Positions 34,382-43,250 of a stretch of 64,000 bases of DNA are shown here, piece after piece. The notes under the pieces were generated by a model. The model was not told where the DNA came from and ran no database searches. It saw only the letters and a list, made by a program, of their open reading frames with translations. Position numbers and translations under genes: made by a program. This DNA is from Brachybacterium saurashtrense (lineage in GTDB: Bacteria; Actinomycetota; Actinomycetes; Actinomycetales; Dermabacteraceae): contig NZ_CP031356.1 of assembly GCF_003355475.1 (NCBI RefSeq), positions 2,790,001-2,854,000 of the forward strand, read 5' to 3'. How positions within the stretch are numbered: the first letter of the stretch is position 1; every line of letters begins with the position of its first letter.

Positions 34382-35950
34382 TCAGGCCGTGGTGCCGGAC
34401 TGCGAGGTCTCCCGGTGCACCGGGATCTCGCCGGTCTCGAGGGTCTCGAGCATGTCGTCGAACTCCTCCATGGTGGTCGCCGCCGGGCGCGGCGTGATGA
34501 GGCTGACGCCCACCGCGAGCACGAGGCAGATCAGGAAGCCGGGCACGATCTCGTAGAGGTGGTCCCCGCCGAACAGGCCCCAGGTGACGTCGAGCGGCTG
34601 ATCCTCCGCGCCCCAGGACTGGCCCCACAGGAACGCCACGGCGGCACCGGCCACCATGCCCGCCGCGGCACCGGCCGCGGTGAGGCGCCGCCAGAACAGC
34701 GACAGCAGCACGATCGGGCCGAACGCGGCGCCGAAGCCGGCCCAGGCGAAGCCCACCAGGTTCAGCACGGAGGCCCCCGGGTCCAGGGCGATGACCACCG
34801 CGATCACCGAGACGGCGAGCACGCCGATCCGCCCGGCCCACAGCGCCCCGGTGGGGCTGAGCTTCACGCCGAACCCGCCCACGAGGTCCTCCACCAGCGC
34901 GGAGCTGGAGACGATCAGCTGCGAGGAGATCGTGGACATGATCGCGGCGAGCACCGCGGCCAGGAGGATGCCCGCGATCAGCGGGTGGAACAGCTGCTGG
35001 GAGAGGTCCAGGAACACGGTCTCGCCGCTCTTGGTGTCGGTGAGGACGGCATCCTGGTTCTGCTGGAAGTAGGCCAGGCCGGCCAGTGCCGTGAAGACGG
35101 CGCCGATCACGCACAGCACCATCCAGCTCATGCCCACGGTGAAGCCGTACTTGGCGTCACGGGAGGAGCGCAGCGCCATGAAGCGCACGATGATGTGGGG
35201 CTGGCCGAAGTAGCCCAGGCCCCAGGCGAGGGAGGAGATCACGCCCACCACGGTGGCGCCCGCGGTCATCGAGCCGAAGTCCGCGTTGACCTCGCGCACG
35301 GAGGCGAACATCTCCGCCGGTCCGCCCACCACGGTCATCGCCACCAGCGGCACGGCGATCAGGGAGACCAGCATGATCAGGCCCTGCACCACGTCGGTGT
35401 AGGTGGCGCCCAGGAACCCGCCGAAGAGGGTGTAGAGGATCGTGACGCCGCCGACGATCAGCATGCCGGTGAGGTACGAGCCGCCGAAGGTGGACTGGAA
35501 GAACAGACCGCCGGCCACCATGCCGGAGGAGACGTAGAAGGTGAAGAACAGCAGGATGATCACGCCGGCGGCGATGCGCAGGATGTGCGTGCGATCGTGC
35601 AGACGATTGCCGAAGAAGCTCGGCACGGTGATCGAGTTGTCGGCGATCTGCGTGTACTGACGCAGCCTCGGGGCCACGAAGTACCAGTTCAGGCCGGCGC
35701 CGATGGTGAGGCCCACGGCGATCCACGCCGAGACCAGGCCGCCCATGTACAGGGCGCCGGGAAGGCCCATCAGCAGCCAGCCGGACATGTCCGACGCTCC
35801 GGCGGAGAGGGCTGCGGTGAACGGGTGCAGCTGCCGCCCGCCGAGCATGTAGTCCTCACCGTCGGAGGTCTTCCGGAAGGCGTACAGGCCGATGCCGACC
35901 ATGACGCCGAAATATATGACCAGTGCGATGATCTTGAATGCGAGATCCAT
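34382..35950 (-). CDS. putP: Sodium/proline symporter (SSS family)
   Basis: 522 residues, about 13 membrane spans, sodium:solute symporter. The N-terminal MLGGRQLHPFTAALSAGASDMSGWLLMGLPGALY is characteristic of PutP (SAGASDMSGW carries Na+ and proline contact residues). Further PutP-like blocks are LGYFGQPHIIVRFMALRS near residue 250 and AVLAAIMSTISSQLIVSSSALVEDL near 330. The length is close to Escherichia coli PutP. No putA proline dehydrogenase is nearby, so it may serve osmoprotection or general uptake. The ATG at 35950 has GGAG 8 bases upstream. Its leader is unusually long and structured (see 36121-36188). Confidence 0.92.
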   Translation of the reverse strand: MDLAFKIIALVIYFGVMVGIGLYAFRKTSDGEDYMLGGRQLHPFTAALSAGASDMSGWLLMGLPGALYMGGLVSAWIAVGLTIGAGLNWYFVAPRLRQYTQIADNSITVPSFFGNRLHDRTHILRIAAGVIILLFFTFYVSSGMVAGGLFFQSTFGGSYLTGMLIVGGVTILYTLFGGFLGATYTDVVQGLIMLVSLIAVPLVAMTVVGGPAEMFASVREVNADFGSMTAGATVVGVISSLAWGLGYFGQPHIIVRFMALRSSRDAKYGFTVGMSWMVLCVIGAVFTALAGLAYFQQNQDAVLTDTKSGETVFLDLSQQLFHPLIAGILLAAVLAAIMSTISSQLIVSSSALVEDLVGGFGVKLSPTGALWAGRIGVLAVSVIAVVIALDPGASVLNLVGFAWAGFGAAFGPIVLLSLFWRRLTAAGAAAGMVAGAAVAFLWGQSWGAEDQPLDVTWGLFGGDHLYEIVPGFLICLVLAVGVSLITPRPAATTMEEFDDMLETLETGEIPVHRETSQSGTTA

Positions 35951-36120
35951 GAGGAGGCTCCGATCTCAGGGGACGAAGGGGCGGGGGACAGGGATTCCCG
36001 CGCACTGCCCACCGCGACTCGTACTCGCGGGACACAGCACGCGACCATCCTGACGTCGGGCATCGGCGACCGATCGAGTCACCGACGGGACGCACAGGGC
36101 GTCCGGGCACCAGGACGGGC

Positions 36121-36188
36121 TTGACAGTACGCCGATGAGCGGCCATGTACAGCTGTCGTTGCGCGACAGTGATGTTCTCGTGAACATC
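36121..36188. promoter_or_regulatory. Regulatory cluster upstream of putP: TTGACA box and two inverted repeats
   Basis: In order on the plus strand: a perfect -35 box TTGACA (36121-36126) with a weak CATGTA 17 bases downstream; the inverted repeat CTGTCG-TTGCG-CGACAG (36153-36169); and the perfect repeat GATGTTC-TCGT-GAACATC (36171-36188). The last uses the same GAACAT hexamer as the tetritol operators but in the opposite order. This looks like an operator region for putP or for a small plus-strand transcript. Confidence 0.5.
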
Positions 36189-36304
36189 CGCACGCCCCAG
36201 GTGGCGTGGGTCACGGCGTCGGAGGGGTGCCCACTGCGCTCGCCCACCGTGCCCGCCCGCTGCACTCGCCCACTGCACTCACCCGCTGTGCCGAGAACGA
36301 CGAA

Positions 36305-36335
36305 CGGACCAGGATCCGGCAGGGATCCTGGTCCG
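36305..36335 (-). terminator. glpK terminator
   Basis: A perfect 13-bp stem (CGGACCAGGATCC / GGATCCTGGTCCG) with a 5-base loop lies 109 bases after the glpK stop; on the minus strand it is followed by TTCGTCGTTCTC, which is T-enriched for this genome. Confidence 0.75.
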
Positions 36336-36443
36336 AGCGTCGATCTGGACGCGATCAGCCGTGCTCGACTGCTGATCTCCTCCCGCGGGCGCTGTACGGG
36401 CGGCTCGTCCCTCGCCGACCGCTCCACGCCCGCAGTTCGTCGA

Positions 36444-37988
36444 TCAGCCGTACAGCGCCTCGGTGTCGTCGTCGACCCAGTCCAGGGTGCGCTCGACGGC
36501 CTTGCGCCACAGGCGCATGTACCGGTCGCGGGTCTCCTCGTCCATCTGGGGCTCCCAGCGCTTGTCCTCGGCCCAGTTGTCGATGACGTCCTGCTCGCCG
36601 TCCCAGTAGCCCACCGCGATGCCGGCCGCGTAGGCGGCGCCGAGCGCGGTGGTCTCGATGACCTTCGGGCGCACCACGGGCACGCCGAGGATGTCGGCTT
36701 GGAACTGCATCAGGGTCTCGTTCATGACCATGCCGCCGTCGACCTTGAGCTCGGTGAGCTCCACGCCCTCGGAGGCCGCATCGGCGACCGCGGCGTCCAG
36801 CACCTCGCGGGACTGGAAGGCCGTGGCCTCGAGGACCGCGCGCGCCACGTGGTTCTTGTTGTGGAAGCGGGTCATGCCCACCATCACGCCGCGGGCGTCG
36901 GAGCGCCAGTGCGGGGCGAACAGGCCGGAGAACGCCGGCACCACGAACAGGCCGCCGTTGTCGTCCACCTGCTTCGCGAGGTCCTCGATCTCCGGGGCGC
37001 TCTTGATGAGGCCCAGGTTGTCGCGGATCCACTGCACCAGCGAGCCGGTCACCGCGACCGAGCCCTCGAGGGCGTAGATCGCCTTGTTGTCGCCGATCTT
37101 GTAGGCGACGGTGGTGAGCAGCCCGTTCTGGCTGTGCACCAGGTCCTCACCGGTGTTCACCAGCATGAAGTTGCCGGTGCCGTAGGTGTTCTTGCCCATG
37201 CCGATCTCGAAGCAGGCCTGGCCGAAGGTCGCCGCCTGCTGGTCGCCGAGGATGCCGGCGATCGGGGTGTCGATGAGCAGGTCGTTCTTGCGGCCGTGGC
37301 CGTACACCTCGGAGGAGGACTTGATCTCCGGGAGCATGGAGACCGGGATGCCCATGTCCTTCGCGATGTCCTCGTTCCAGTCGAGGGTGTCGATGTTCAT
37401 CAGCATCGTGCGGGAGGCGTTGGTGACGTCGGTGACGTGGATGCCGCCGCTGGTGCCGCCGGTCAGGTTCCACACCAGCCACGAGTCGGTGTTGCCGAAG
37501 AGCAGGTCGCCGGCCTCCGCCTTCTCGCGCGCACCCTCGACGTTGTCGAGGATCCACTTGATCTTGGGACCGGAGAAGTAGGTGGCCAGCGGCAGCCCCA
37601 CGCGCTCCTTGTACTTGTCCGCGCCCGCGTCCCCGGCGAGCTCGTCGCAGATCTTCTGGGTGCGGGTGTCCTGCCAGACGATGGCGTTGTACACCGGCTC
37701 GCCCGTGTTCTTGTCCCACACCACCGCGGTCTCGCGCTGGTTCGTGATGCCCACGGCGGCGAGCTGGTGGCGGTTGATGTCCGCACCGGTGAGGGCCTCG
37801 CCCACCACGGAGCGGGTGTTGCGCCAGATCTCCTGCGGATCGTGCTCGACCCACCCGGACTTCGGGAAGATCTGCTCGTGCTCCTTCTGGCCGGTGGAGA
37901 CGATCTGCCCGGCGTGATCGAAGACGATCGCGCGGGTGGAGGTGGTGCCCTGGTCGATCGAGAGGATGTAGTTCTTCTGGTCGGTCAT
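36444..37988 (-). CDS. glpK: Glycerol kinase
   Basis: 514 residues; phosphorylates glycerol to sn-glycerol-3-phosphate. The FGGY N-terminus is [20 protein letters not shown], followed by the glycerol-kinase-specific [31 protein letters not shown] near residue 44, [15 protein letters not shown] near 250 and [21 protein letters not shown] near 337 (the second FGGY signature). Length and motifs are standard for an active enzyme. GAAGGAG lies 5 bases upstream of the ATG. It is third in glpD-glpF-glpK and separated from glpF by 162 bp containing two strong hairpins, so it may have its own promoter or a processed mRNA. Confidence 0.97.
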   Translation of the reverse strand: MTDQKNYILSIDQGTTSTRAIVFDHAGQIVSTGQKEHEQIFPKSGWVEHDPQEIWRNTRSVVGEALTGADINRHQLAAVGITNQRETAVVWDKNTGEPVYNAIVWQDTRTQKICDELAGDAGADKYKERVGLPLATYFSGPKIKWILDNVEGAREKAEAGDLLFGNTDSWLVWNLTGGTSGGIHVTDVTNASRTMLMNIDTLDWNEDIAKDMGIPVSMLPEIKSSSEVYGHGRKNDLLIDTPIAGILGDQQAATFGQACFEIGMGKNTYGTGNFMLVNTGEDLVHSQNGLLTTVAYKIGDNKAIYALEGSVAVTGSLVQWIRDNLGLIKSAPEIEDLAKQVDDNGGLFVVPAFSGLFAPHWRSDARGVMVGMTRFHNKNHVARAVLEATAFQSREVLDAAVADAASEGVELTELKVDGGMVMNETLMQFQADILGVPVVRPKVIETTALGAAYAAGIAVGYWDGEQDVIDNWAEDKRWEPQMDEETRDRYMRLWRKAVERTLDWVDDDTEALYG

Positions 37989-38033
37989 CGGAACTCCTTC
38001 GTGGTGATGAGCGGATGGTCAGGGGTGGTGCAC

Positions 38034-38083
38034 GGGGCCCGGGCGCACTGCCCGGCGGGTCGCCGCAGCGGCGCCCGGGCCCC
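38034..38083 (-). other. Long hairpin in the glpK leader
   Basis: Perfect 13-bp arms GGGGCCCGGGCGC / GCGCCCGGGCCCC separated by 24 bases, 45 bases upstream of the glpK start. It would form in the glpF-glpK intercistronic mRNA and could act as a processing or stability element. Confidence 0.55.
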
Positions 38084-38104
38084 ACGCCGGGAAGTCCGGC
38101 GGGG

Positions 38105-38144
38105 CGCCGTGACCGCACCCTCCGCGGAGGATCCGGTCACGGCG
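38105..38144 (-). terminator. Hairpin directly after glpF
   Basis: Perfect 11-bp arms CGCCGTGACCG / CGGTCACGGCG, with an inner CCTCCGCGGAGG palindrome in the loop, begin 6 bases after the glpF stop. It is a terminator or attenuator between glpF and glpK. Confidence 0.65.
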
Positions 38145-38150
38145 AGCGGC

Positions 38151-38870
38151 TCAGAAGGCCGCGGCGGCCAGGCCGGCCAGGATCGCGCCGATCAGCGGGC
38201 CCACGATCGGCACCCACGAGTATCCCCAGTCGCTGGATCCCTTGTGCGGGATCGGCAGGATCGCGTGGGCAAGACGCGGCCCGAGGTCACGGGCGGGGTT
38301 GATGGCGTACCCCGTGGGGCCGCCCAGGGAGGCGCCGATGCCCACGACCAGCAGCGCGACCGCGAGCGGGCCGAGCTGGTGCGGGGTGTTGCCGAACATG
38401 ATGATGATGAACACGAGCACGAAGGTGCCGATGATCTCCGTGACCACGTTCCAGCCGTAGGAGCGGATCTCGGGGCCGGTGGAGAAGGTGCCGAGGATCG
38501 TGCCGGCGTCCGTCTCCTGGTCGTAGTGGTTCTTGTAGGCGAGCCAGGCCACGACGGCGCCGAGGAAGGCACCGATCAGCTGCGCCAGGAAGTAGGCGAT
38601 GGTGTTGCCGAACGTCACCGGGATCCCGGGGGCGAACTCCGCGGCGCCGTTGGCGATCAGGCCCACGGTGACGGCGGGGTTGATGTGGGCGCCGGTCTTG
38701 TACGCCGTCCACACACCGGCGAAGACCGCGAGGCCCCAGCCGAAGTTGATCAGCAGCCAGCCGCCGCCGTTGCCCTTGGTCTTGCCCAGGATCACGTTGG
38801 CGACGACGCCGCCGCCGAGCAGGGTGAGCATCGCCGTACCGGCGATCTCGTACAGGAAGATGGTTGCCAT
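38151..38870 (-). CDS. glpF: Glycerol uptake facilitator (aquaglyceroporin)
   Basis: 239 residues, six membrane spans plus two half-helices of the MIP family. The two NPA boxes are GAHINPAVTVG (near residue 65) and GYAINPARDLGPR (near 195). The Asp directly after the second NPAR is the known marker of glycerol-conducting rather than water-only channels. AGGAGG lies 4 bases before the ATG. A 10-bp perfect hairpin lies just upstream in the glpD-glpF gap. Glycerol entering here is trapped by GlpK and oxidised by GlpD. Confidence 0.95.
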   Translation of the reverse strand: MATIFLYEIAGTAMLTLLGGGVVANVILGKTKGNGGGWLLINFGWGLAVFAGVWTAYKTGAHINPAVTVGLIANGAAEFAPGIPVTFGNTIAYFLAQLIGAFLGAVVAWLAYKNHYDQETDAGTILGTFSTGPEIRSYGWNVVTEIIGTFVLVFIIIMFGNTPHQLGPLAVALLVVGIGASLGGPTGYAINPARDLGPRLAHAILPIPHKGSSDWGYSWVPIVGPLIGAILAGLAAAAF

Positions 38871-38887
38871 GGGGCCTCCTCGTCGAG

Positions 38888-38911
38888 CGATCCCGCATCG
38901 GTGCGGGATCG
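38888..38911 (-). other. Hairpin immediately upstream of the glpF ribosome site
   Basis: Perfect 10-bp arms CGATCCCGCA / TGCGGGATCG with a TCGG loop, ending about 12 bases before the AGGAGG of glpF. There is no T-tract, so it may be an mRNA stability or translation element, or an operator, rather than a terminator. Confidence 0.55.
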
Positions 38912-39020
38912 TTGGCATCCAGGGGGTCGTGCGGGGGTCCGCACTCATTCCGCACGCGGGTGCGCGCAGAGGGGAAAGGGGGCCCGCCCCGCCAGGTCGC
39001 CGGGGCGGGCGGTGCAGGGG

Positions 39021-40763
39021 TCAGGACGTCGGCGGCACCTCCGGGGCAGTGCTGATGCGGGCCGCGGCCTCGGCGTCCGACGAGGTGGACTCGCCGGCCA
39101 GCCGTGCCTCGATGTGGGCCCGGTAGGTCTCGACCTCGCGCCGCACGGCCTGCTCGTCCCAGCCGAGCTCGGGGGCGATCAGCGCGGCGATCTCGTCGGC
39201 CGCGGCGACCCCGCGGTCGCGGGTCTCGTAGTCCAGGCGGGTGCGGCGCTCGAGCACGTCGGCGAGGTGCCGGGCGCCCTCGGCGCGCACCGCGTAGAGC
39301 ACCTCGGCGCGCAGGTAGCGCGGGGCGTGCTCGAGCGGGGTGCCCAGCGTCGGGTCCTCGTCGATCAGGGCGAGCACGTCGCTCAGCAGCGCGCCGTAGC
39401 GGAACAGCAGCCGGTCGGTGCGGATCTCGTCGAACCCGTACCGTCGGCCGATCTCCTGGCTGTCCCGCACCAGGGTCTCGTACCCCTGGGCGCCGATCAC
39501 GGGCACGGTGCGGGTGAGGCTGGGACGGCCGGGCTGGGAGTCCTTGATCGCGAAGTCCACGACGTCCTCGGCCATCACCCGGTAGGTGGTGTACTTGCCG
39601 CCGGCGATCGCGGTGAGGCCCGGCTCGACCTCCATCACGGTGTGCTCGCGGGAGACCTTGGTGGAGCCCTTGTCGGCGCCCTTGCTCACGGGCTGCAGCA
39701 GGGGGCGCAGCCCGGAGTACACGCCGATCACGTCCTCGCGGGCGAGGTCGTCCTTTAGCACGGCGTTGGCGTGCTCGAGGACGTAGTCGATGTCCTCGCC
39801 GGTGGCGCCGACGTCGCGCGGGTCCTGGGTCCAGGGGGTGTCGGTGGTGCCGATCACCCAGTACTCGTCCCACGGGATGATGAACAGCACCGACTTCTCG
39901 GTCTGGGTGATGATGCCGGTGTCCGGCACGGCGGGGATGCGGTCGCGGGCCACGGTGATGTGGATGCCCTTGGAGGCGAGGACCTCGAGGCCGGCGTCGG
40001 CCCCGGCGAGCTCCTGCTGCTCCTGGGTCCACACGCCGCCGGCGAGGATGGTCTCGCGGGCGTGGACGTCGAACTCCTCGCCGGTCTCCTCGTCGCGCAC
40101 GCGGGCGCCGACCACCTGCTCGCCCTCGTGGAGGTACTCGATCACGGTGGTGTAGTTCGCGGCGGCGGCGTCGAGCTGCGCGGCGGAGCGCACCAGCATC
40201 ATCACGAAACGGGCGTCGTCCATCTGGGCGTCGTAGTACTCGAGCGCGCCCACGGCCTTGTCCCCGTCCAGTCCCGGGAACACCTCGAGCATCTTCTCGT
40301 GCAGGAGGTGGCGGTGGAAGGGCACGGCACGCTTGCGGCCGATCGACTGCATCGCGTCGTAGAGAGCCACGCCGGAGCCGATGAAGGCGCGATCCACCAC
40401 CTTCTTGAAGAAGGGGAACACGAACTTCACGGGCCGCACCAGGTGGGGGGCGGTGTGCTCGAGCAGGAGGTCCCGCTCGCGCAGCGCCTCGGCCACGAGC
40501 TTGAAGTCGAGCATCTGCAGGTAGCGCAGGCCGCCGTGCATGAGCTTGGAGGAGCGGGAGGAGGTGCCGGATGCCCAGTCGTGGGTCTCCACGAGGCCCA
40601 CGGAGAGGCCGCGGGTGGCGGCGTCGAACGCGGCGCCGGCGCCGTTCACGCCGCCGCCCACCACGAGAACGTCGAGCGGGGAATCGGCCGTCGCGGCGCG
40701 CAGGCGGCCCAGATGCTCCGCACGCCCCGCGGGGGTGAGCGCGGATCGCTGCTGATCGGACAC
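39021..40763 (-). CDS. glpD: Aerobic glycerol-3-phosphate dehydrogenase (FAD)
   Basis: 580 residues; membrane-associated flavoprotein that oxidises glycerol-3-phosphate to dihydroxyacetone phosphate and feeds electrons to quinone. The FAD fold is DVLVVGGGVNGAGAAFDAATRG near residue 30, then the GlpD motif ASGTSSRSSKLMHGGLRYLQ near 60, and the C-terminal GVYSGLRPLL, IAGGKYTTYRVMAEDVVDF and the helical DUF-type tail. The start is GTG at 40763 with AAGGAG 6 bases upstream. It is the first gene of the glycerol operon and divergent from a SorC regulator. Confidence 0.96.
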   Translation of the reverse strand: MSDQQRSALTPAGRAEHLGRLRAATADSPLDVLVVGGGVNGAGAAFDAATRGLSVGLVETHDWASGTSSRSSKLMHGGLRYLQMLDFKLVAEALRERDLLLEHTAPHLVRPVKFVFPFFKKVVDRAFIGSGVALYDAMQSIGRKRAVPFHRHLLHEKMLEVFPGLDGDKAVGALEYYDAQMDDARFVMMLVRSAAQLDAAAANYTTVIEYLHEGEQVVGARVRDEETGEEFDVHARETILAGGVWTQEQQELAGADAGLEVLASKGIHITVARDRIPAVPDTGIITQTEKSVLFIIPWDEYWVIGTTDTPWTQDPRDVGATGEDIDYVLEHANAVLKDDLAREDVIGVYSGLRPLLQPVSKGADKGSTKVSREHTVMEVEPGLTAIAGGKYTTYRVMAEDVVDFAIKDSQPGRPSLTRTVPVIGAQGYETLVRDSQEIGRRYGFDEIRTDRLLFRYGALLSDVLALIDEDPTLGTPLEHAPRYLRAEVLYAVRAEGARHLADVLERRTRLDYETRDRGVAAADEIAALIAPELGWDEQAVRREVETYRAHIEARLAGESTSSDAEAAARISTAPEVPPTS

Positions 40764-40892
40764 TGGCTGCTCCTTCGCATCGACGCCTGCTGGTCCCGAC
40801 CTGACCCGCGGAGAGGCGGCGCATGCGGCGCGACGCCCTGCCGGGGTGATCGGCGCCATCCTCGAACGGCGTGCACTGGATCGCAAGCCGGG

Positions 40893-40906
40893 TGCACGAA
40901 CGTGCA
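40893..40906. promoter_or_regulatory. Candidate operator between glpD and its SorC regulator
   Basis: Inverted repeat TGCAC-GAAC-GTGCA. On the minus strand its right arm forms TTGCAC, a plausible -35 box followed 16 bases later by TGCGAT for glpD. As at the tetritol promoters, regulator binding would block the -35 element. It lies 13 bases before the regulator GTG, so it could also control the regulator itself. Confidence 0.6.
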
Positions 40907-40918
40907 AGACTAGTGTCC

Positions 40919-41878
40919 GTGAGCCACGATTCCCGCCTCCAGGACCTCTACTCCGTTGCACGGATGTACTACGAGGAGGGGCAGACGATGGAGGCGATCG
41001 CCGGGAAGCTCGCCGTCTCCCGCTCCACCGTCTCGCGCATGCTGCGCGATGCACGGGACGCCGAGCTGGTGCGGATCTCGCTGCGCCCGCCGGAGGCGCA
41101 GCGGATCGAGGAGCTGGGACGCCGCATCGCCCGCCAGTACGGGGTGCAGGCGCACGTGGTGCCCGCCTCCCCCGGCGACGACCAGCGCGCCCGCCTCCGC
41201 ACCGTCGCCGAGACCAGCGGCGAGCTGCTGGACGAGATGCTCGAGCCCGGCTCCACGCTCGGCATCGCCTGGGGCACCACGATCGCGGAGCTGCTCAGCA
41301 CGATCCGCTCCCGCCCGGTGCCCGGCCTGCGGATCGTGCAGCTCAACGGCGCGATCAACGTCGAGGGCTCGGGCCTGGCCTACATCTCGGCAGTGCTGGC
41401 AAGGGCCGCCACGCGCTGGGACGCCACGGTGCACCAGTTCCCGGTGCCCGCGTTCTTCGACTTCCCCGGCACCCGCGAGGCGATGTGGCGGGAGCGCTCG
41501 GTGCAGCGGGTGCTGGCCGTGCAGCGCGAGGCCACGGTCGCCGTGTTCAGCGTGGGCGCGTTCGATGCGGAGGTGCCCAGCCACGTCTACACCCACAACT
41601 ACCTCACCGGCGCGGATCTGCGCTCGCTGAGGGCCGACGGGGCGGTGGGGGACGTGTGCACCGTGTTCCTGCGCGCCGACGGCACTTACCGCGACATCGC
41701 GATGAACCAGCGCGGCTCGGGCACGCCGCCGGACCGCCTGCTGCGGATCCCCCGCCGGCTCCTGGTGGCCTCCGGCTCCCGCAAGGCGCTGCCGCTGCGG
41801 GCGGCGTTGAGGGCGGGCCTCGCCACCGACCTGGTGCTCGACGAGATCACGGCCTCGAGCCTGCTCGCCCTGCGGTGA
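40919..41878 (+). CDS. SorC/DeoR-family sugar-binding transcriptional regulator
   Basis: 319 residues, intact. The N-terminal HTH is TMEAIAGKLAVSRSTVSRML (residues ~21-40). The effector domain follows, with LGIAWGTTIAELLSTI near 115, LNGAINVEGSG near 140 and VGDVCTVFLRADGTYRDI near 240, the usual sugar-phosphate pocket of the SorC family. A GTG at 40913 is an alternative start; neither has a strong ribosome site, so the mRNA may be leaderless. The divergent position to glpD predicts control of the glycerol genes, with glycerol-3-phosphate or dihydroxyacetone phosphate as likely effector. Most bacteria use a DeoR-type GlpR or antiterminator GlpP instead. Confidence 0.88.
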   Translation: MSHDSRLQDLYSVARMYYEEGQTMEAIAGKLAVSRSTVSRMLRDARDAELVRISLRPPEAQRIEELGRRIARQYGVQAHVVPASPGDDQRARLRTVAETSGELLDEMLEPGSTLGIAWGTTIAELLSTIRSRPVPGLRIVQLNGAINVEGSGLAYISAVLARAATRWDATVHQFPVPAFFDFPGTREAMWRERSVQRVLAVQREATVAVFSVGAFDAEVPSHVYTHNYLTGADLRSLRADGAVGDVCTVFLRADGTYRDIAMNQRGSGTPPDRLLRIPRRLLVASGSRKALPLRAALRAGLATDLVLDEITASSLLALR

Positions 41879-41891
41879 GCGGGGCGGGGGC

Positions 41892-41930
<39 letters not shown>

Positions 41931-41959
41931 AGCGGTATTGCCTCTCAGTTCTGGTGCAT

Positions 41960-41994
41960 TTCTGAGCCACTTCTGGCACCGACGTGGCTCAGAA
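41960..41994. repeat. Inverted-repeat element, copy 1
   Basis: Perfect 11-bp arms TTCTGAGCCAC / GTGGCTCAGAA around 13 bases, followed by ACGCACTTCTCGC. It aligns well with the element at 43305-43331 in the same orientation, including sequence outside the stem. Confidence 0.8.
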
Positions 41995-42075
41995 TCACGC
42001 ACTTCTCGCAGGGTGGCCCGCTCCCCCGGCGTGACGGGGACGACGACGGAAGCGGGGGCGGCAGCAGTGGAGCCG

Positions 42076-43176
42076 TCACCGGTGTCGTCGGGCAATGCGC
42101 GTCGAGAGCTCGCGCCGCCCTATGTCGACAACCGTGCTGCGCACTCGAGCGTCGTCCGGTACGCGCAGTCCCCGCTGCGCCATCGTGCGTCGGAGTCGGA
42201 GCAGAATGCGCGTCGGCCAGAACAGGTCCTTCCCGTTCGCCCGGCTGAGAGTCCAGCCGCGGGACGCGAGCTCGTCCCGCCGCCGCTCGTCGTCCCGCCA
42301 CTGCCCCTTGGTGAGGCGGTGTCCGTCGCCGTCGAATTCCAGGCCGAGGCCGATCTCGGCCCAGGCAAGGTCAATCTCCTTGGTCCCGCCCGTGACCGGG
42401 TCCGGCACCGGATGGTTGAGCGTCGGCTCCGGGAAACCGGCCTCCGCGAGAAGCAGGCGGAAGATCGTCTCGCCCGGAGAGCGCACCCTCGTGCGGGCGA
42501 GGCGGAGCGCGGCGAGGGCACGCGGCGTCCCCCGGCGCCCTCTGCCCTCGGCGATCTCGTCCACGAGCGAGTCCAGGGTCGCCTCCGTGCACTGCGTTTC
42601 CGGGCCGACCACCCCGTCGGCCGCGGCGACCAGGTCCCAGAGCGGGATCTGTGACGCGAGCTCCCGCAACACCTCCGACGGCGAGGAGACGACCAGCCTC
42701 CCGACCGACGCCGTCGGCCCGGCCCGCAGACGATGGACGACGGCTCCCCGCCCGAGACCCGAGCTCCCTCCTCTGTCGACACGAGCATGCAGGAGCGGGA
42801 GCTTCGCTCCGTCACGCAAGGTCATCCCCGGAGCGACGGAGGGGATCTGCTCGACGCCCGCCGGACCGACGACGACGCCGGCGCGAAGCATGTCGACGCC
42901 GCTGTCGAGGACGAGCGGGATCGGGATGCCCCAGAGAACCGCTGCCGTGGAGTGACTCAGCACCGCGCCCGGGAGCACGCGGTTCTGCAGCACGGACCCC
43001 ATCGCGTTGAAGGTCGCGGGGTGATCGGTCGGGGTGTGATAACCGGGGAACACCGTCCTGAAACTCTGCGACGCCAGGTCGCGCGTGTGGAATCCCAGCT
43101 CGTGCCATCTGCTTCGATGCAGCAGGGCACCGCCGTACCGGTCGAGGGACTTGCGCATGCGGCTGACCGTAGGCAT
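42076..43176 (-). CDS. AbiEi-antitoxin-like / DUF559 endonuclease-fold protein
   Basis: 366 residues. The N-terminal half resembles AbiEi-type antitoxin domains common in actinobacteria (HRSRWHELGFHTRDLASQSF, then PGAVLSHSTAAVLWGIP near 73). The C-terminal half resembles the DUF559/very-short-patch-repair nuclease fold: an acidic pair in KEIDLAWAEIGLGLEFDGDGH (split as KEIDLAWAEIG and LGLEFDGDGH, near residue 270) and DDERRRDELASRGW after it. The ATG at 43176 has GGAG 9 bases upstream; 43158 is an alternative. There is no AbiEii partner next to it, so it is probably not a toxin-antitoxin pair. It is flanked by two related inverted-repeat elements, and codon use looks slightly less GC-biased than its neighbours. 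Confidence 0.75.
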   Translation of the reverse strand: MPTVSRMRKSLDRYGGALLHRSRWHELGFHTRDLASQSFRTVFPGYHTPTDHPATFNAMGSVLQNRVLPGAVLSHSTAAVLWGIPIPLVLDSGVDMLRAGVVVGPAGVEQIPSVAPGMTLRDGAKLPLLHARVDRGGSSGLGRGAVVHRLRAGPTASVGRLVVSSPSEVLRELASQIPLWDLVAAADGVVGPETQCTEATLDSLVDEIAEGRGRRGTPRALAALRLARTRVRSPGETIFRLLLAEAGFPEPTLNHPVPDPVTGGTKEIDLAWAEIGLGLEFDGDGHRLTKGQWRDDERRRDELASRGWTLSRANGKDLFWPTRILLRLRRTMAQRGLRVPDDARVRSTVVDIGRRELSTRIARRHR

Positions 43177-43250
43177 CCGGGCCGGCTCCGGCTCGGCCCT
43201 GTGCCCCGCGGTGGACGACGCGGCAGTGTGGAGGAGACGTGCCCGGCAGC

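Larger units (their letters stand above)
35951..36443. other. 493-bp intergenic region between putP and glpK
   Basis: Both neighbours are on the minus strand, so this holds the glpK terminator (36305-36335) and the putP promoter. It also contains inverted repeats and a plus-strand TTGACA box at 36121-36188. No protein-coding gene with a ribosome site is seen. Confidence 0.6.

Noticed and set aside
42076-43176. AbiE toxin-antitoxin system
   Set aside because: Only an AbiEi-like domain is seen; there is no AbiEii nucleotidyltransferase gene on either side.
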